Source: Microscilla marina ATCC 23134 (GTDB taxonomy: Bacteria; Bacteroidota; Bacteroidia; Cytophagales; Microscillaceae). From it: a stretch of 64,000 nt of DNA. The position numbers and the translations under genes were made by a program. Where the stretch lies: positions 124,001 to 188,000 of the forward strand of contig NZ_AAWS01000001.1 in assembly GCF_000169175.1 (NCBI RefSeq), read 5' to 3'. Below the pieces are notes generated by a model, which saw nothing but the letters and a program-made list of their open reading frames with translations, was not told the DNA's origin and made no database searches. Numbering within the stretch: position 1 is the first letter of the stretch; each line of letters opens with the position of its first letter. Positions 8,009 through 16,912 of this stretch are shown piece by piece.

Positions 8009-8860
8009 TTATCTCTTGATCCAGCGAGCAGTACCTAGTTCTTCACCGTTTAGCTTAGTTCTGATGTAGTACATACCTTTAGGCAATTTGCTAGTGTTGA
8101 ACTGCTGCTTGGCACTTTTAAGCTTTTCAGACAATACCACTTTTCCATTTTTGTTTACCACCTCTACCTGATACTTAGCATCAGTAACTTTGATCTTGTT
8201 GGCAGACTTAAGCTCTACAGTCAAGTCAGCGTTAGATGGGTTTGGAGAGATACGTAAAGGATCGATAGAACCGTTGCAGTAAGGTGCACGGATAGTTCTG
8301 GTAGAAGTAATAGACTGACCATTACAAGTAACCGTTACTCTTACTGTAAAGGAAGCTCTTGAGTTAGCAAACGCAGTGGCAAACGCACTGTTGTTATTGA
8401 ATATGTTGGCAGCACCACTAATCACTGTCCACTGGTAAGTTACCGGACTAGAACCAGAACCGGTAAGAATGGCTCTCATGTCAATAATGGCTCTTCTTCC
8501 AATACACTCAGCCGATTGTTGGCTAATAGCAACTCTTGTAGGGCAACCTGGCACACTTACACTTACAGAACGAGCCGCAGTACAAGGAGCAGCACCACTC
8601 TTATAGCGAGCATAATATAAAGTTCCGTTGCTAGTACCTCTTACTGATACGGTACGACCAGTGTTGCTTCCTACGATGCTTAAACCACCAGTAGTAGACC
8701 AAAAGTAACGTGCACCAGACTGATTGGTAGCAGTATAAACACGTGTTTCGCCAGCTAACATAGAGCTTGACCCGCTAACGCTGCATTGTGCCGATACATT
8801 GTTGGCAAATGCTACCATGAATAACAACATCAGGGTAAACAGAGTAGTAAATTTTTTCAT
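8009..8860 (-). CDS. Secreted PKD-like protein with T9SS type A sorting domain
   Basis: 283 residues. A signal peptide (MKKFTTLFTLMLLFMVAFANNVSAQ) is followed by Ser/Thr/Gly-rich, Cys-containing beta-sandwich sequence of PKD-like type (YTATNQSGARYFWST, VTYQWTVISGAANI). The last ~80 residues (LRISPNPSNADLTVEL, KLPKGMYYIRT) are a T9SS C-terminal sorting domain. The protein should be exported by the T9SS and displayed or released. No catalytic motif is visible; adhesion or matrix function is a guess. Two direct repeats that may be regulator sites lie ~180 bp upstream. Confidence 0.88.
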   Translation of the reverse strand: MKKFTTLFTLMLLFMVAFANNVSAQCSVSGSSSMLAGETRVYTATNQSGARYFWSTTGGLSIVGSNTGRTVSVRGTSNGTLYYARYKSGAAPCTAARSVSVSVPGCPTRVAISQQSAECIGRRAIIDMRAILTGSGSSPVTYQWTVISGAANIFNNNSAFATAFANSRASFTVRVTVTCNGQSITSTRTIRAPYCNGSIDPLRISPNPSNADLTVELKSANKIKVTDAKYQVEVVNKNGKVVLSEKLKSAKQQFNTSKLPKGMYYIRTKLNGEELGTARWIKR

Positions 8861-9040
8861 GTAAATAAAAAGTTAATTAAGGTTTAATAAAAGTAGAACC
8901 TAAGTACTCATGCGACAAGCAAATTGTGGCTCAATTACAGGCGCATAATATAATCAGGTACCAGAAAATAATGTAAAAATACGAAGTGTGTTTTGACTTA
9001 TTTCCTGAAATAGTTGTAGGGCAAAAGTATGTGATATGGA

Positions 9041-9074
9041 TGGGTAAGATTGGGTAATTATGGGTAAGATTGGG
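9041..9074. repeat. 20-bp-period direct repeat upstream of T9SS cargo
   Basis: tgggtaagattggg occurs exactly at 9041-9054 and 9061-9074, two helical turns apart. The spacing suits tandem binding sites for a regulator of the gene starting at 8860, though the distance (about 180-210 bp) is large. Confidence 0.6.
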
Positions 9075-9135
9075 AATTGATGAAACAAAAAGAGGGTTAA
9101 TCCTGTAAAAAGGTGCGTATATTATTGTATAACTC

Positions 9136-9178
9136 AAACAACATCCATTTACAAAAGGCCTGCATGTGGATGTTGTTT
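9136..9178. repeat. Perfect 12-bp inverted repeat
   Basis: aaacaacatcca pairs with tggatgttgttt across a 19-base loop. There is no T-run, so it is not a typical terminator. Confidence 0.7.
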
Positions 9179-9448
9179 ATACTATACTGTGGGGTGCCAA
9201 CCCCACAACGCCTACACTATTAAGGGAGCAACCGTTAAATAAAGTAAGTGTTTTCAGTGAGAGGTTTTGGTTTGAGGCGAGATGGCAACATCCAGTGAAT
9301 GTTGAGCCAGCCTGTGCGATGGTTGCGAGCGCAGTAGCATCCCACAACCTCGCCCAACATTCCCCAAATGTTGTTGTGGTCAAGACGCATCAGGGCGAAA
9401 CATCCTTTGTCAAATACGTATACTATTTGTTGGTTACTTCCCTAATTA

Positions 9449-11872
9449 CTAAAGATTCCATTCGTCCAGCAAAAATTCAATCTTAGGACTGTATTGGTCG
9501 TTGCGCTGACACTCGTCAATAAAACCGCGCACATCATCTTTGCTAAGGGTACGTTGTCCTTCCTGAATAAACTTTTTGACCCTGGTGACCAGCAAATCGG
9601 CACTGGTAGCCTGGGGTTTTTTTAGTAAGTTATCTATCCTTAGGCGGTTCATCAATGTTTTTATATCCGATGAAGTCATTCCTACACTTTCTTCGCCCAA
9701 ATAATTAAAATATACCTGTTCTACTTCTATAATGCCACGTTGTTTCTGGGCAAGCTCTTTATTGAGTAGTTCGAGGTAGTAGTGAAAAATCTCGGCACGT
9801 TCCTGTTCGTTGGGTGGAAAAATAGGAATTTTGAGGTCAAACCTGCCCGAACGCTTAAGTGCCGAATCTAATTGGCTGATTTTGTTAGTAGCCCCTACCA
9901 CCAGCACATTACTTTCGTCTATGTTATTCATTTCTATCAACAACTGGTTAATTGTCGCTTTCTGGTCGGTATGTGCTTGTTGGTTGCTTCGGCTAAAGCC
10001 AATACTTTCGAGCTCATCCATGAACAATAATGAGGGGCTTTTGGATTGCGCCTGCGAAAAAATGTCTTTGATATTCTTTTGGGTTTGTCCTATCCACATG
10101 CTTTGAATATCGGCGGGCGAAAAGCTAAAGAAATACCTGCCTAGCTCGCTGGCAAAGGCATTGGACAAGTAGGTTTTACCACAACCCGATAGCCCATAAA
10201 AAATAATTCCTCCAAGCCCTAGGCTATGGTGTTCGTCCTGAAGCTGAATCAGGTCTTTAAGCATGGCTTTCTCTTCGTGCAAGCCCTTTACATGGTCAAA
10301 CGACAAAGCCCTGGTGGTAGGCAGTGCCGTAGTACTGGGTAGTGAGGGGGCTTGCATGACCGCCTGGTGGGTGGGCAATGCGATCTCGTCGAAGTGCACT
10401 GGTACCAACTCGTGGTTGGCATAGTCGGGTGCCATCAGCACAATTTTAAATTGGCTGTTAAACGATTTCTTAAGTGTACTTTGTAGTATTTGCTGAATTT
10501 TCTTAAGCTGATAATAGTTGCGGGCAATCTCAAAACCTGGTACTACCAGCCAAAACTCTTTCAGGTTTTTTTTCCAACCCCGGCTCTCGCTTTTAATGCT
10601 TGATACCAAGTCGATATGAATGTTTTTGTCTCTAATTTTTTGCCCCAGTGTTTTTATCTCTACAATGATCTCATTTTTGACCATTACATCGGGGTTTGCG
10701 GCAAACTCGTAATCCTCGGTTACATGGTATCGGCTGCTATTGGCGTTGGTGTTAATATCAGGCAATGCATAACCATAACGTTTGTGCAAGGTATTGAGCG
10801 CAAAGTATTGCAAATGTAAAAACTCATCGTTTTCGTAGTTCCATTGCATGAGGTTAAACACTTCGGGCTTCATGTGGAGCAACAACTGTGTCTCTGCCAT
10901 TTTTTGGGCTTTTTGCAACAACGAAAACCCACTTGCCAATGGCAAAGATTCATCGATAGGGTAGTGGGGTAACTCTAGCAAAAACCTAAAGTGTTGGTAT
11001 ATTTTGTGCAATACCTCGGCTGGTATCTCGCTTTGGCGGGCAAACTTGCAGCGCAATGTAAACACATAAGGAAACTTTTGATTTACCTGAGCAATCAGAC
11101 TATCCATTACCTCTTGCCGTTGTTTGGCGGCCACCTGTTTTTGCGAGGGGCAGTTAAACACAATAAAAAACTGGTCTGAATAATACTTGTTGGCATACAA
11201 TGCCAATTGATTAAATTTTTGGGTAAATTTTTCAGATTGTAACAACGATGCTCCGTTTTCGCCCAAAATGACCTGTTCCATATTTTTTTGGTCGAAATTG
11301 TAGAGGTCGTAAAAGCTCCAGATATTAGCTACAGGCAGGTCGTTGCCTGATGGGTCGGTAGCCAGTTGGCCAAGCTCCATTTGCCCTATATCGCCTACTT
11401 TAAAATCGTTGCGGTATTGCCTTTTGCGTAGCAGTTCAAACGATAGCACTTTTTCTATCACGTCTGAATAAAAGTTTTCTTCTTGTGGAACGATAAATAA
11501 GCTTACCGGAGAAAAAGAGTCCAGTGCGGCTTGAAACCGTTCATATTCTTCGGGAGAACCAAAATCAAATAAATATTTAAAAAAATCTTCGACTACGGGC
11601 AATGTTTGAGGCACATTTGCCGGAAGGCGATCTTTTTCGTCGCTTATAAGACTAAAATGCAGCCAGGTATCTGCCGGAAGCTCGCCCGTAAGTGCTGGGC
11701 TTACCTCCAGGTGATGTTCTTCCAGTTGTTGATAAAACATTTCAAGAAACTCTTGAAAGCTTTCTGCAAGGTTTACCTTCTTAAGCAACGTACTGACTCT
11801 GCGTCGGGTGATGTTAAGAGAAGAGCTGTGAATACTTTTGAGAATTGATTGTATAAAAGTTTGTATTTCCAT
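9449..11872 (-). CDS. AAA+ ATPase with a nuclease-like PD...ExK motif
   Basis: 807 residues from ATG 11872. The C-terminal third is a FtsH/CDC48-type AAA+ domain: Walker A GLSGCGKT (K566), Walker B LLFMDELES (D619-E620), sensor 1 VVGATN and the SGRFD arginine-finger region, followed by a lid helix bundle. Residues ~390-470 contain PDVMVKNEIIVEIKT, a PD-(D/E)XK-like signature (D395, E405, K407), then helix and strand EFWLVVPG. Residues 1-390 match no family I recognise. The gene stands alone, facing the truncated ABC gene. It could be a nucleic-acid remodeller or defence protein; the nuclease idea is inference from the motif. Confidence 0.75.
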   Translation of the reverse strand: MEIQTFIQSILKSIHSSSLNITRRRVSTLLKKVNLAESFQEFLEMFYQQLEEHHLEVSPALTGELPADTWLHFSLISDEKDRLPANVPQTLPVVEDFFKYLFDFGSPEEYERFQAALDSFSPVSLFIVPQEENFYSDVIEKVLSFELLRKRQYRNDFKVGDIGQMELGQLATDPSGNDLPVANIWSFYDLYNFDQKNMEQVILGENGASLLQSEKFTQKFNQLALYANKYYSDQFFIVFNCPSQKQVAAKQRQEVMDSLIAQVNQKFPYVFTLRCKFARQSEIPAEVLHKIYQHFRFLLELPHYPIDESLPLASGFSLLQKAQKMAETQLLLHMKPEVFNLMQWNYENDEFLHLQYFALNTLHKRYGYALPDINTNANSSRYHVTEDYEFAANPDVMVKNEIIVEIKTLGQKIRDKNIHIDLVSSIKSESRGWKKNLKEFWLVVPGFEIARNYYQLKKIQQILQSTLKKSFNSQFKIVLMAPDYANHELVPVHFDEIALPTHQAVMQAPSLPSTTALPTTRALSFDHVKGLHEEKAMLKDLIQLQDEHHSLGLGGIIFYGLSGCGKTYLSNAFASELGRYFFSFSPADIQSMWIGQTQKNIKDIFSQAQSKSPSLLFMDELESIGFSRSNQQAHTDQKATINQLLIEMNNIDESNVLVVGATNKISQLDSALKRSGRFDLKIPIFPPNEQERAEIFHYYLELLNKELAQKQRGIIEVEQVYFNYLGEESVGMTSSDIKTLMNRLRIDNLLKKPQATSADLLVTRVKKFIQEGQRTLSKDDVRGFIDECQRNDQYSPKIEFLLDEWNL

Positions 11873-11939
11873 TCTTGTTCCTGTAATTTTCAATCACCTG
11901 CGTAATAATTATTGTTAGCGGTTTTATTGAAATAGCCTG

Positions 11940-11947
11940 CAAAGGTA
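11940..11947 (-). promoter_or_regulatory. Putative -7 box for the AAA+ ATPase gene
   Basis: On the minus strand tacctttg, a perfect TAnnTTTG followed by C, lies 68 bases before the ATG at 11872. No -33 element is clear. Confidence 0.45.
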
Positions 11948-11968
11948 CAACATTTTTTATTGGTTCAG

Positions 11969-12740
11969 ATGATTGAAGTAAAACAACTTACCAAAAAATA
12001 CGGCGATACCAGAGTAGTACAAGCAGTTTCGTTTTCGGTAGCCCCCCAAGAAACCCTGGTATTGTTGGGTACAAGTGGGTCGGGCAAAACTACTACTCTT
12101 AAGATGCTCAATGTTTTGGTAGAACCATCATCAGGAGTGATACGCATCAATGGTGAGGATGTTTTGCAACAAGTTCCCGAACAGCTACGGCGGAGCATAG
12201 GCTACGCGATCCAAAATGTAGGGTTGTTTCTGCATTATACGGTGGCTCAAAATGTGGCAGTAGTACCACAGTTGTTGGGGTGGCACAAAGACAAAATAGA
12301 CCAAAAGGTCAAGAAGTTGCTAGACCGTTTAAAAATACCTGCGGCATCGTTTGCCGAAAGGCTACCCACCGAACTCAGTGGGGGACAAAAGCAAAGGGTA
12401 GGCATTGCCCGTGCACTGGCGGCTGACCCTCCTGTATTGTTGCTCGATTGAGTTTGTTCGTCGGTTTTTCGACAGTCAACGCTTTCAATTAGAACTAAAG
12501 GCGGTAACTTTGGGCGAAATTTTGGCAAAAGCGCGTTTTGACGAACCACCACCCACCCGCAAAACGGTCAGTTTTTCTCACAATTCACATTTATTAGATG
12601 CACTGGAGCAAGCGTCGATTCATAACGAGAAAACCATTACCATAAGGGTGTTAAACAACGAAGGGCAGCAAATGACACAGTTGACCCGCCAGCAGTTGAT
12701 GCAGGTCTATTACCAATGGAAACAAACGCTTTTTAATTAG
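11969..12740 (+). pseudogene. Broken betaine/choline-type ABC transporter ATPase (OpuCA/OsmV-like)
   Basis: The 5' part (11969-12451) encodes 160 residues of an ATPase: Walker A GTSGSGKT, a Q-loop region (AIQNVGLF), signature LSGGQKQR, then the Walker B strand PVLLLD followed directly by TGA. From about 12450, one frame over, the sequence resumes as the family's C-terminal region (EFVRRFFDSQRFQLEL, then a CBS-like end) up to 12740. About 75 residues (the end of Walker B, D-loop and switch His) are missing, so a deletion also shifted the frame. No permease or binding-protein gene follows. The product would lack the catalytic Glu and cannot hydrolyse ATP. An assembly error is possible. Confidence 0.82.
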
Positions 12741-12862
12741 CTAAAGCCGCGCTCGCCAAGGCTTGATTACGAATGGGCTTGATGTGAATCGCCTTGAAGA
12801 AGCACAAAAGTTTTGGAAAAACTAAAAGCCAAAGCAAGACATAAAAACTAAACAAGAATAAC

Positions 12863-13891
12863 ATGTTATACGGACACGGGGACGACGTATATTTGCAGCC
12901 TCATACTATAGAGGCAAACTTTAGTACCAATGTATATGAAACACCAGGACTTTTGGGGCTCAAGCAATATGTGTTTGAGCAATGGCATACGGTGGCATCT
13001 TACCCCGAAGTGCTTGCCGAAAGCCTACGCCAAAAAATAGCCAACCACCATCAAGTGTCAGAAAAACAGGTGTTAGTGCTCAATGGTGCCGAAGAAGGTA
13101 TTCACTTGGTAGCCCAGTTATATGCGGGCAAGTCCACTACTATATTTACACCTACCTTTGCCGAGTACGAAGACGCTTGTAAGATACACCACCACCACTC
13201 TATTACTTTTGTGCCAGGCAAACACTTGCTTCACTGGAAACCACAAGGGGCTACACTTACTTTTATTTGTAACCCCAACAATCCCACAGGCACTACAGTA
13301 CCTGTCGAACACATTGCCTACTTGTTGGAACAATACCCTACCACTATTTTTTGTATTGACGAGGCATTTATAGATTTTACCGAAATTATTGACTCTCACG
13401 TGCCACTTATCCGCGACTACCCTAACCTTATTGTGTTAAAATCGCTCACCAAAAACTTTGCTATTCCAGGCTTACGTTTGGGGTATTTGTTAGCCGCTGA
13501 ACCTTTGATAAGGGCAATACAAAGTATCAAGGTAGCCTGGTCGGTCAATGCCTTGGCTATAGCTGCTGGCAAGTATATTTTTGATCATTATGCCGAAATC
13601 AGTCCCGCTATACATAGCCTGTTGGCAGAAAAAAAACGTTGGCTTGCTGAGCTTCATCAAATACCTCATTTTGAGTGGATAGAAAGTGATACCCATTTTT
13701 GGCTGGGTAAGGTACTCAATGGTACAGCTCAAGAACTCAAAGATTATCTGAGTCACGAGCATCATCTATTGATCCGAAACGCTACCAATTTTAGAGGACT
13801 CGACCATCAATACTTTAGGGTGGCCACCCTTACTGCCGAAAAAAACAATTTGCTCACTCAAGCTTTGAAAGCCTGGAACGCTACCCGTTAA
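12863..13891 (+). CDS. cobD: Threonine-phosphate decarboxylase-like PLP enzyme (CobD/HisC family)
   Basis: 342 residues, fold-type I aminotransferase of the HisC/CobD group. Motifs: FICNPNNPTGTT, FCIDEAFIDFTE and the PLP-binding Lys in LKSLTKNFAIPGLRLGY. HisC and CobD are hard to tell apart, but cbiB follows 89 bp downstream on the same strand. Salmonella CobD makes (R)-1-amino-2-propanol O-2-phosphate, exactly the substrate CbiB attaches to cobyric acid. The short length and the N-terminal YGHGDDVY, like GHGGD of CobD, support this. Name follows Salmonella usage. Confidence 0.85.
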   Translation: MLYGHGDDVYLQPHTIEANFSTNVYETPGLLGLKQYVFEQWHTVASYPEVLAESLRQKIANHHQVSEKQVLVLNGAEEGIHLVAQLYAGKSTTIFTPTFAEYEDACKIHHHHSITFVPGKHLLHWKPQGATLTFICNPNNPTGTTVPVEHIAYLLEQYPTTIFCIDEAFIDFTEIIDSHVPLIRDYPNLIVLKSLTKNFAIPGLRLGYLLAAEPLIRAIQSIKVAWSVNALAIAAGKYIFDHYAEISPAIHSLLAEKKRWLAELHQIPHFEWIESDTHFWLGKVLNGTAQELKDYLSHEHHLLIRNATNFRGLDHQYFRVATLTAEKNNLLTQALKAWNATR

Positions 13892-13980
13892 CGTTTTTCA
13901 CTATTCCTGAAGTAAATACACGCTAAGTATTGGAGCGGTACCATTGCTTGTCGTTGGTTTATACTCAATCTTGTTATTTT

Positions 13981-14943
13981 ATGCATAGCTATATCGGGGA
14001 GTCAATACTCCCTTGCCTGCCCTTATTGTTAGGTTATTTGCTCGATCTTTTATTGGGAGATCCTCGCAGGCTACCTCATCCCATTCGCTGGTTTGGCAAC
14101 AGTATATCTCTGGGCGAAAAGCTGCTCAATCGTGGGCGAGCCAGGTTTCTCAAAGGGGCATTGCTTACCACTGGGTTGGTTGCGCTGGTATTTATAAGTT
14201 TGGCTTTCGCCGAAAAATGGATGAATCAACTACACCCGTTGGCGGGCATTTTATTGGGCACCCTAGGCGTATTTTATGGTTTGGCAAACAAAAGCCTTAT
14301 TCAAGAAGGCAAAGCCGTATTTGATACCTTAGATCAACAAGGACTAGAGGCAGGTAGAAAGCGGCTTGCGTGGATTGTAGGCAGAGACACGGGGCAACTT
14401 AGCCCCCAACAAGTGCGAGTTGCTGTATTCGAAACTATGTCCGAAAATCTGAGCGATGGGGTCGTTGCCCCTTTGTTTTTTTATGCCTTGTTTGGGGTGC
14501 CAGGTATCATGGCGTATAAAATGGTCAATACGCTTGACTCGATGATTGGTTACCGCAACGACCGTTACGAGCAGTTTGGTAAATTTGCTGCCCGACTCGA
14601 CGACTTACTCAACTTTGTACCTGCCCGACTTACTGCTTTGTTAATGGCATTGGTCAGTTTTAACGGGCGTGCCCTGTGTTTTGTGTACAAGTATGGCCGC
14701 CAACACAAAAGCCCCAATGCAGGTTATCCTGAAGCTGCGTTGGCAGGCATTCTTAACTGTAGGTTTGGCGGGCCTAACAAGTATCACGGAGTTTGGGTAC
14801 CCAAACCCTACATAGGGCAGCAAGAGCGCCCCATCAGCCACCACGAATTTGGTAGAGTGGCTGTGATAAATCACCTTACTACGGCGCTCATGGTAGGGTT
14901 TATAGTGGGTTTATGTATAATAGGGACTTTGCCGCTGATTTAA
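13981..14943 (+). CDS. cbiB: Adenosylcobinamide-phosphate synthase CbiB
   Basis: 320 residues from ATG 13981; the TTG at 13930 is rejected because the family begins at the first membrane segment. Multi-pass membrane protein with the hallmark LLGYLLDLLLGDPRRLPHPIRWFG, then GRDTGQLSPQQVRVAVFETMSENLSDG, YKMVNTLDSMIGYRNDRYE and SPNAGYPEAALAG. It joins aminopropanol phosphate to adenosylcobyric acid. It follows cobD in a likely operon. Its stop codon overlaps the stop of the convergent leucine-rich-repeat gene by 4 bases (14940-14943). Confidence 0.96.
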   Translation: MHSYIGESILPCLPLLLGYLLDLLLGDPRRLPHPIRWFGNSISLGEKLLNRGRARFLKGALLTTGLVALVFISLAFAEKWMNQLHPLAGILLGTLGVFYGLANKSLIQEGKAVFDTLDQQGLEAGRKRLAWIVGRDTGQLSPQQVRVAVFETMSENLSDGVVAPLFFYALFGVPGIMAYKMVNTLDSMIGYRNDRYEQFGKFAARLDDLLNFVPARLTALLMALVSFNGRALCFVYKYGRQHKSPNAGYPEAALAGILNCRFGGPNKYHGVWVPKPYIGQQERPISHHEFGRVAVINHLTTALMVGFIVGLCIIGTLPLI

Positions 14944-15698
14944 AACACCACTTCACAATTGGGCAACCAGCTTTGTACTTCGGCTATTTTAGCCTCAGGT
15001 ATCGGGTTATTGATAAGGTCGAGCGTTTCCAGGTTTTGCAACTGCCTAATTTCATTGGGTACATCAGTCAGTTCATTGTCTGCCAAATGGAGCCCTTTAA
15101 GTGCCGACAGTTGCCCAATGCTGGCAGGTAGTGCCCTTAATCGGTTCACCTCCAGCATCAGCAGTTCCAGGTTTTGTAAGTTGCCTATGCATTCGGGCAA
15201 TGCCCGCAATTCGTTGGCGTGTGCTACTAGTCTGGTGAGTTGTCGCAGTTGGCAAAGTTCGTCGGGTAAACTTACCAGTTGATTTTCTTCCATACCCAAC
15301 CACTGTAATTGCTTGAGTTGTCCAATTTCGGCAGGCAAAGCTGTAAGTTGGTTGTATTCTAAATATAGGTTTTGCAATTTTGACAATTGCCCGATTTCTG
15401 CAGGCAAGGTGGTAAACCGAGTGTAAGTTATCCCTAAATCTGTAAGTGATTGCATCAAGCCAATCTCGGGAGGTAATTCACTCAGATCATCATCATCGTC
15501 TAAATACAACCTTTTTTTTTGCAAAAACTCTTGGTCATGTATACCATAGCGTAGGCACATAAACCAATAGTTTTGCAGAATAGTTATTACCCTTGGGCCA
15601 TAAGCACCCTTGAGACCAACGCATAACTGGAAAGCCACTGCTACATTCTTAACATCTTCGCTCTCAAGCAACTGTAATATTTTGTCTTCATCACTCAT
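14940..15698 (-). CDS. Leucine-rich-repeat protein A
   Basis: 252 residues from ATG 15698 (MSDEDKILQLLESED), 13 bases past the hemF stop and so probably in the same operon. The N-terminal ~65 residues form a helical cap (VAVAFQLCVGLKGAYG), followed by about seven bacterial LRR units of the form LPxxIGxLxxLxxLxLxxNxL. There is no signal peptide or membrane segment, so a cytoplasmic binding scaffold is likely. It is paralogous to the gene at 16913: same cap motif (DVKNVAVAF versus DLSNVALAF) and same C-terminal VVF. Confidence 0.9.
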   Translation of the reverse strand: MSDEDKILQLLESEDVKNVAVAFQLCVGLKGAYGPRVITILQNYWFMCLRYGIHDQEFLQKKRLYLDDDDDLSELPPEIGLMQSLTDLGITYTRFTTLPAEIGQLSKLQNLYLEYNQLTALPAEIGQLKQLQWLGMEENQLVSLPDELCQLRQLTRLVAHANELRALPECIGNLQNLELLMLEVNRLRALPASIGQLSALKGLHLADNELTDVPNEIRQLQNLETLDLINNPIPEAKIAEVQSWLPNCEVVF

Positions 15699-15711
15699 TG
15701 TCAAACTGTTA

Positions 15712-16602
15712 TTATACCCAATCAATGTCTTTTTTGAGCAAATTCATCGTTTTTTCTTCCTCGCTCCCCGGTTGTGACTGGTAGTTGTATACCCAAGAGG
15801 CATGGGCAGGCAAACTCATCAGAATAGACTCAATACGCCCCGATGTCTCCAGCCCAAACTTGGTACCTTTGTCATACACCAGGTTAAACTCTACGTAGCG
15901 ACCGCGGCGTACGCGTTGCCATTCTTTGTGTTTTTCATCAAATGATTTATTGCGGTTTTCACCAATAAGGTGCGTATAAATAGGAGCAAATGCATTGCCT
16001 ACCGACTGAACAAAAGCAAAGCGATCTTCCAGCGAAATGTCGTCAGTAGCCTGGAGGCGGTCAAAGAAAATACCTCCAATACCCCTGGTCTCATTGCGGT
16101 GCGGAATATAAAAATAATTGTCTGCCCATTGTTTAAACTCAGTGTAGTAATCGGCGTGGTGTTGGTCGCATACCTGCTTGAGTTGTTCGTGAAAAAACTG
16201 TGCCTGTTGGGGTACTATATAAATCGGGGTAAGGTCTATGCCTCCACCAAACCAAGCAGTGCCAGTAGATAGTTCAAAATAGCGAACATTCATGTGTATA
16301 ATAGGAACCATAGGGTTGGCAGGGTGCAACACTATAGATACCCCCGTAGCGTAGAAATCGGAAGGGGGAAAGCCCATTTTATCTTGCAGTGCCTGAGGAG
16401 TGCGACCAAATACCGATGAAAAATTTACCCCGCCTTTCTCTATCACCTGACCGTTGCGCATGATGCGGGTGCGCCCACCACCACCGCCAGGGCGTTCCCA
16501 CAAATCTTCCTCAAACTTTGCCTTGCCATCTGCTTTTTCAAGGGCTGCACAAATATTATCCTGTAAACCCTTAAACCAATTGGTATATTTTTCTTTTGCC
16601 AT
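15712..16602 (-). CDS. hemF: Oxygen-dependent coproporphyrinogen III oxidase
   Basis: 296 residues, the normal length for HemF. It oxidatively decarboxylates coproporphyrinogen III to protoporphyrinogen IX using O2. Hallmarks: EDLWERPGGGGGRTRIM, GVNFSSVFG, YFELSTGTAWFGGGIDLTPIY, HRNETRGIGGIFFD, and RGRYVEFNLVYDKGTKFGLETSGRIESILMSLP. Its presence implies aerobic haem synthesis. It is flanked by two paralogous LRR genes on the same strand; the downstream one begins 13 bases after its stop. Confidence 0.97.
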   Translation of the reverse strand: MAKEKYTNWFKGLQDNICAALEKADGKAKFEEDLWERPGGGGGRTRIMRNGQVIEKGGVNFSSVFGRTPQALQDKMGFPPSDFYATGVSIVLHPANPMVPIIHMNVRYFELSTGTAWFGGGIDLTPIYIVPQQAQFFHEQLKQVCDQHHADYYTEFKQWADNYFYIPHRNETRGIGGIFFDRLQATDDISLEDRFAFVQSVGNAFAPIYTHLIGENRNKSFDEKHKEWQRVRRGRYVEFNLVYDKGTKFGLETSGRIESILMSLPAHASWVYNYQSQPGSEEEKTMNLLKKDIDWV

Positions 16603-16912
16603 AATCTGATAGTTATAGTTTCAGTGGTGAGAGGCAAGTCGTAAACCTACCCAATGCCGCCCTTACATACTTTAAATTAAAATTGGGACGAATTTAGTGA
16701 TTTTTTTAATTATGAATTGGCGCAAAGCTTTTTAATTACGAATGGCTTCACCCAATTCGTAATTAGCTTTGCAGAGCTCCCTTTGGTCGGTTCGTAATTC
16801 TCAAACTCGTAATTCCTAACGGCTTCGCCCAATTCGTAATTAGCTTTGCAGAGCTCCCTTTGGTCGGTTCGTAATTCTCAAATTCGTAATTCCTAGCTGT
16901 AGTAGTTCCCAA
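16603..16912. other. Intergenic region LRR-B to hemF
   Basis: Non-coding, dominated by the 77-bp tandem repeat at 16744-16895 and further aattacgaa words upstream of it. Confidence 0.6.
16744..16895. repeat. 77-bp tandem duplication rich in aattcgtaatt
   Basis: Two nearly identical units start at 16744 and 16821 (period 77): ggcttc(a/g)cccaattcg, taattagctttgcagagc, tccctttggtcggttcg, taattctcaaa(c/t)tcg, taattccta. The word aattcgtaatt and its complement occur several times, so the DNA can fold back on itself. A related word, gattacgaatggg, occurs at ~12764 after the broken ABC gene, suggesting a dispersed family. Confidence 0.85.

Larger units (their letters stand above)
8861..9448. other. 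Hairpin-rich intergenic region
   Basis: 588 bp with no convincing gene; overlapping frames on both strands at 9166-9486 look like chance. It holds direct repeats at 9041-9074 and three inverted repeats: aaacaacatcca/tggatgttgttt (9136-9178, perfect 12 bp), tgtggggt/accccaca (9188-9207) and caacatt/aatgttg (9355-9373). The words caacat and cccacaac recur, suggesting a structured RNA or a decayed repeat element. Confidence 0.55.

Noticed and set aside
9166-9486. 106-codon plus-strand frame and overlapping minus frame
   Set aside because: Overlaps the end of the AAA+ gene, lies over inverted repeats, and neither translation resembles a protein family.
12863-13891. Annotation as histidinol-phosphate aminotransferase HisC
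   Set aside because: No his genes nearby and cbiB follows directly; the CobD role fits better, though sequence alone does not exclude HisC.
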